Below, one piece after another: positions 10,966 to 11,090 of a stretch of 11,090 nucleotides of DNA (position 1 is its first letter; every line of letters begins with the position of its first letter). The notes under the pieces are model-generated. The model saw nothing but the letters and a program-made list of their open reading frames with translations. It was not told where the DNA came from and did no database searches. The position numbers and the translations under genes are program-made. Source of the DNA: Patescibacteria group bacterium (lineage in GTDB: Bacteria; Patescibacteriota; Saccharimonadia; Saccharimonadales; Saccharimonadaceae); assembly GCA_030917245.1 (NCBI GenBank), contig JAUPVA010000074.1, positions 1 through 11,090 on the forward strand, given 5' to 3'.

Positions 10966-11090
10966 AGAGTCGCAATACACACTGGCCCTTCCCTGCTTTA
11001 GACGGGTGGCAAAGCGTCCCTTGCGATATCGTTATTCATCGTCTTCGGCATTTACAGCTACAGAAACGGGCTACCAATGACGGGCGAACA
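10966..11090 (+). other. Structured 5' leader or start of a non-coding RNA, continuing past the window
   Basis: At least 110 bases after the promoter carry no convincing ORF. TCGCAA (10970-10975) pairs with TTGCGA (11021-11026) to close a domain. Inside it GCC/GGC (10985-10987 with 11008-11010) and CCC/GGG (10991-10993 with 11004-11006) compete with GCTTT/AAAGC (10995-10999 with 11011-11015). An ATG at 11077 starts a frame of four codons before the window ends, without an SD. It could be a long structured leader or an RNA gene; the window is too short to decide. Confidence 0.35.

Noticed and set aside
11004..11020. T-box-like sequence GGGTGGCAAAGCGTCCC
   Set aside because: It resembles the T-box antiterminator motif, but the ACCGCG part is altered, and only about 38 bases separate it from the predicted transcription start, too few for a Stem I with a specifier loop.
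1..11090. CRISPR array, insertion sequence or prophage
   Set aside because: No regularly spaced repeats, transposase, integrase or phage structural genes were seen. The inverted repeats present are explained as terminators or possible operators.

Overview
The window looks like chromosome from a small-genome bacterium of the Candidate Phyla Radiation, most likely Candidatus Saccharibacteria (TM7). This is inferred from gene style: short gene-dense units, a DivIC/FtsB-like protein, many small membrane proteins, and a 68-residue basic protein and a YggT-like protein of the kind I associate with that group. No rRNA or ribosomal protein is present to prove it. The code appears standard: TGA ends the 191-residue membrane protein, which argues against the UGA-recoding SR1/Gracilibacteria lineages. 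No phage, transposon, insertion sequence or CRISPR array is visible.

Layout. 1-486 is the 3' end of a membrane-anchored protein. 555-761 is a small basic protein with its own promoter, Shine-Dalgarno (SD) site and terminator. 860-944 is a likely small RNA or attenuator ending in a terminator. 982-2848 is a two-gene ABC-2 type exporter (ATPase, then permease). 2885-3481 is an unrecognised 198-residue protein. 3485-3560 (minus) is a CAU tRNA, probably the lysidine-type tRNA-Ile2. 3667-4116 is a DivIC/FtsB-like division protein, followed by initiator tRNA-fMet at 4147-4224. A long hairpin separates that tRNA from a convergent minus-strand block running 8069 to 4264: six-helix membrane protein, stand-alone ATP-cone protein, flavin oxidoreductase lacking both redox cysteines, and glucose-6-phosphate dehydrogenase. 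Then come an intergenic stretch with a possible 43-residue ORF (8235-8366), a minus-strand YggT-like protein (8398-8757), a divergent PadR regulator and overlapping membrane protein (8936-9896), elongator tRNA-Met (9961-10037) with a 23-bp terminator stem, the Maf nucleotide pyrophosphatase (10293-10865), and finally an 11-bp inverted repeat against a strong promoter driving a transcript that leaves the window.

How the genes work together. The minus-strand block reads as a redox module: G6PD makes NADPH, the neighbouring flavoenzyme has the fold for pyridine nucleotide oxidation but cannot do disulfide chemistry, and the ATP-cone protein is a candidate nucleotide sensor. Its first three genes are 2 and 10 nt apart; zwf has its own promoter. 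All three CAU-anticodon tRNA classes (initiator, elongator, probable Ile2) lie within about 6.5 kb.

Expression signals are of two kinds. Several first genes (ABC ATPase, the 198-residue protein, zwf, nearly maf) have a -10 box abutting the start codon and no usable SD, suggesting leaderless mRNAs. Others (555, 7037, 7341, 8757, 8936, 9321) carry clear SD sequences.
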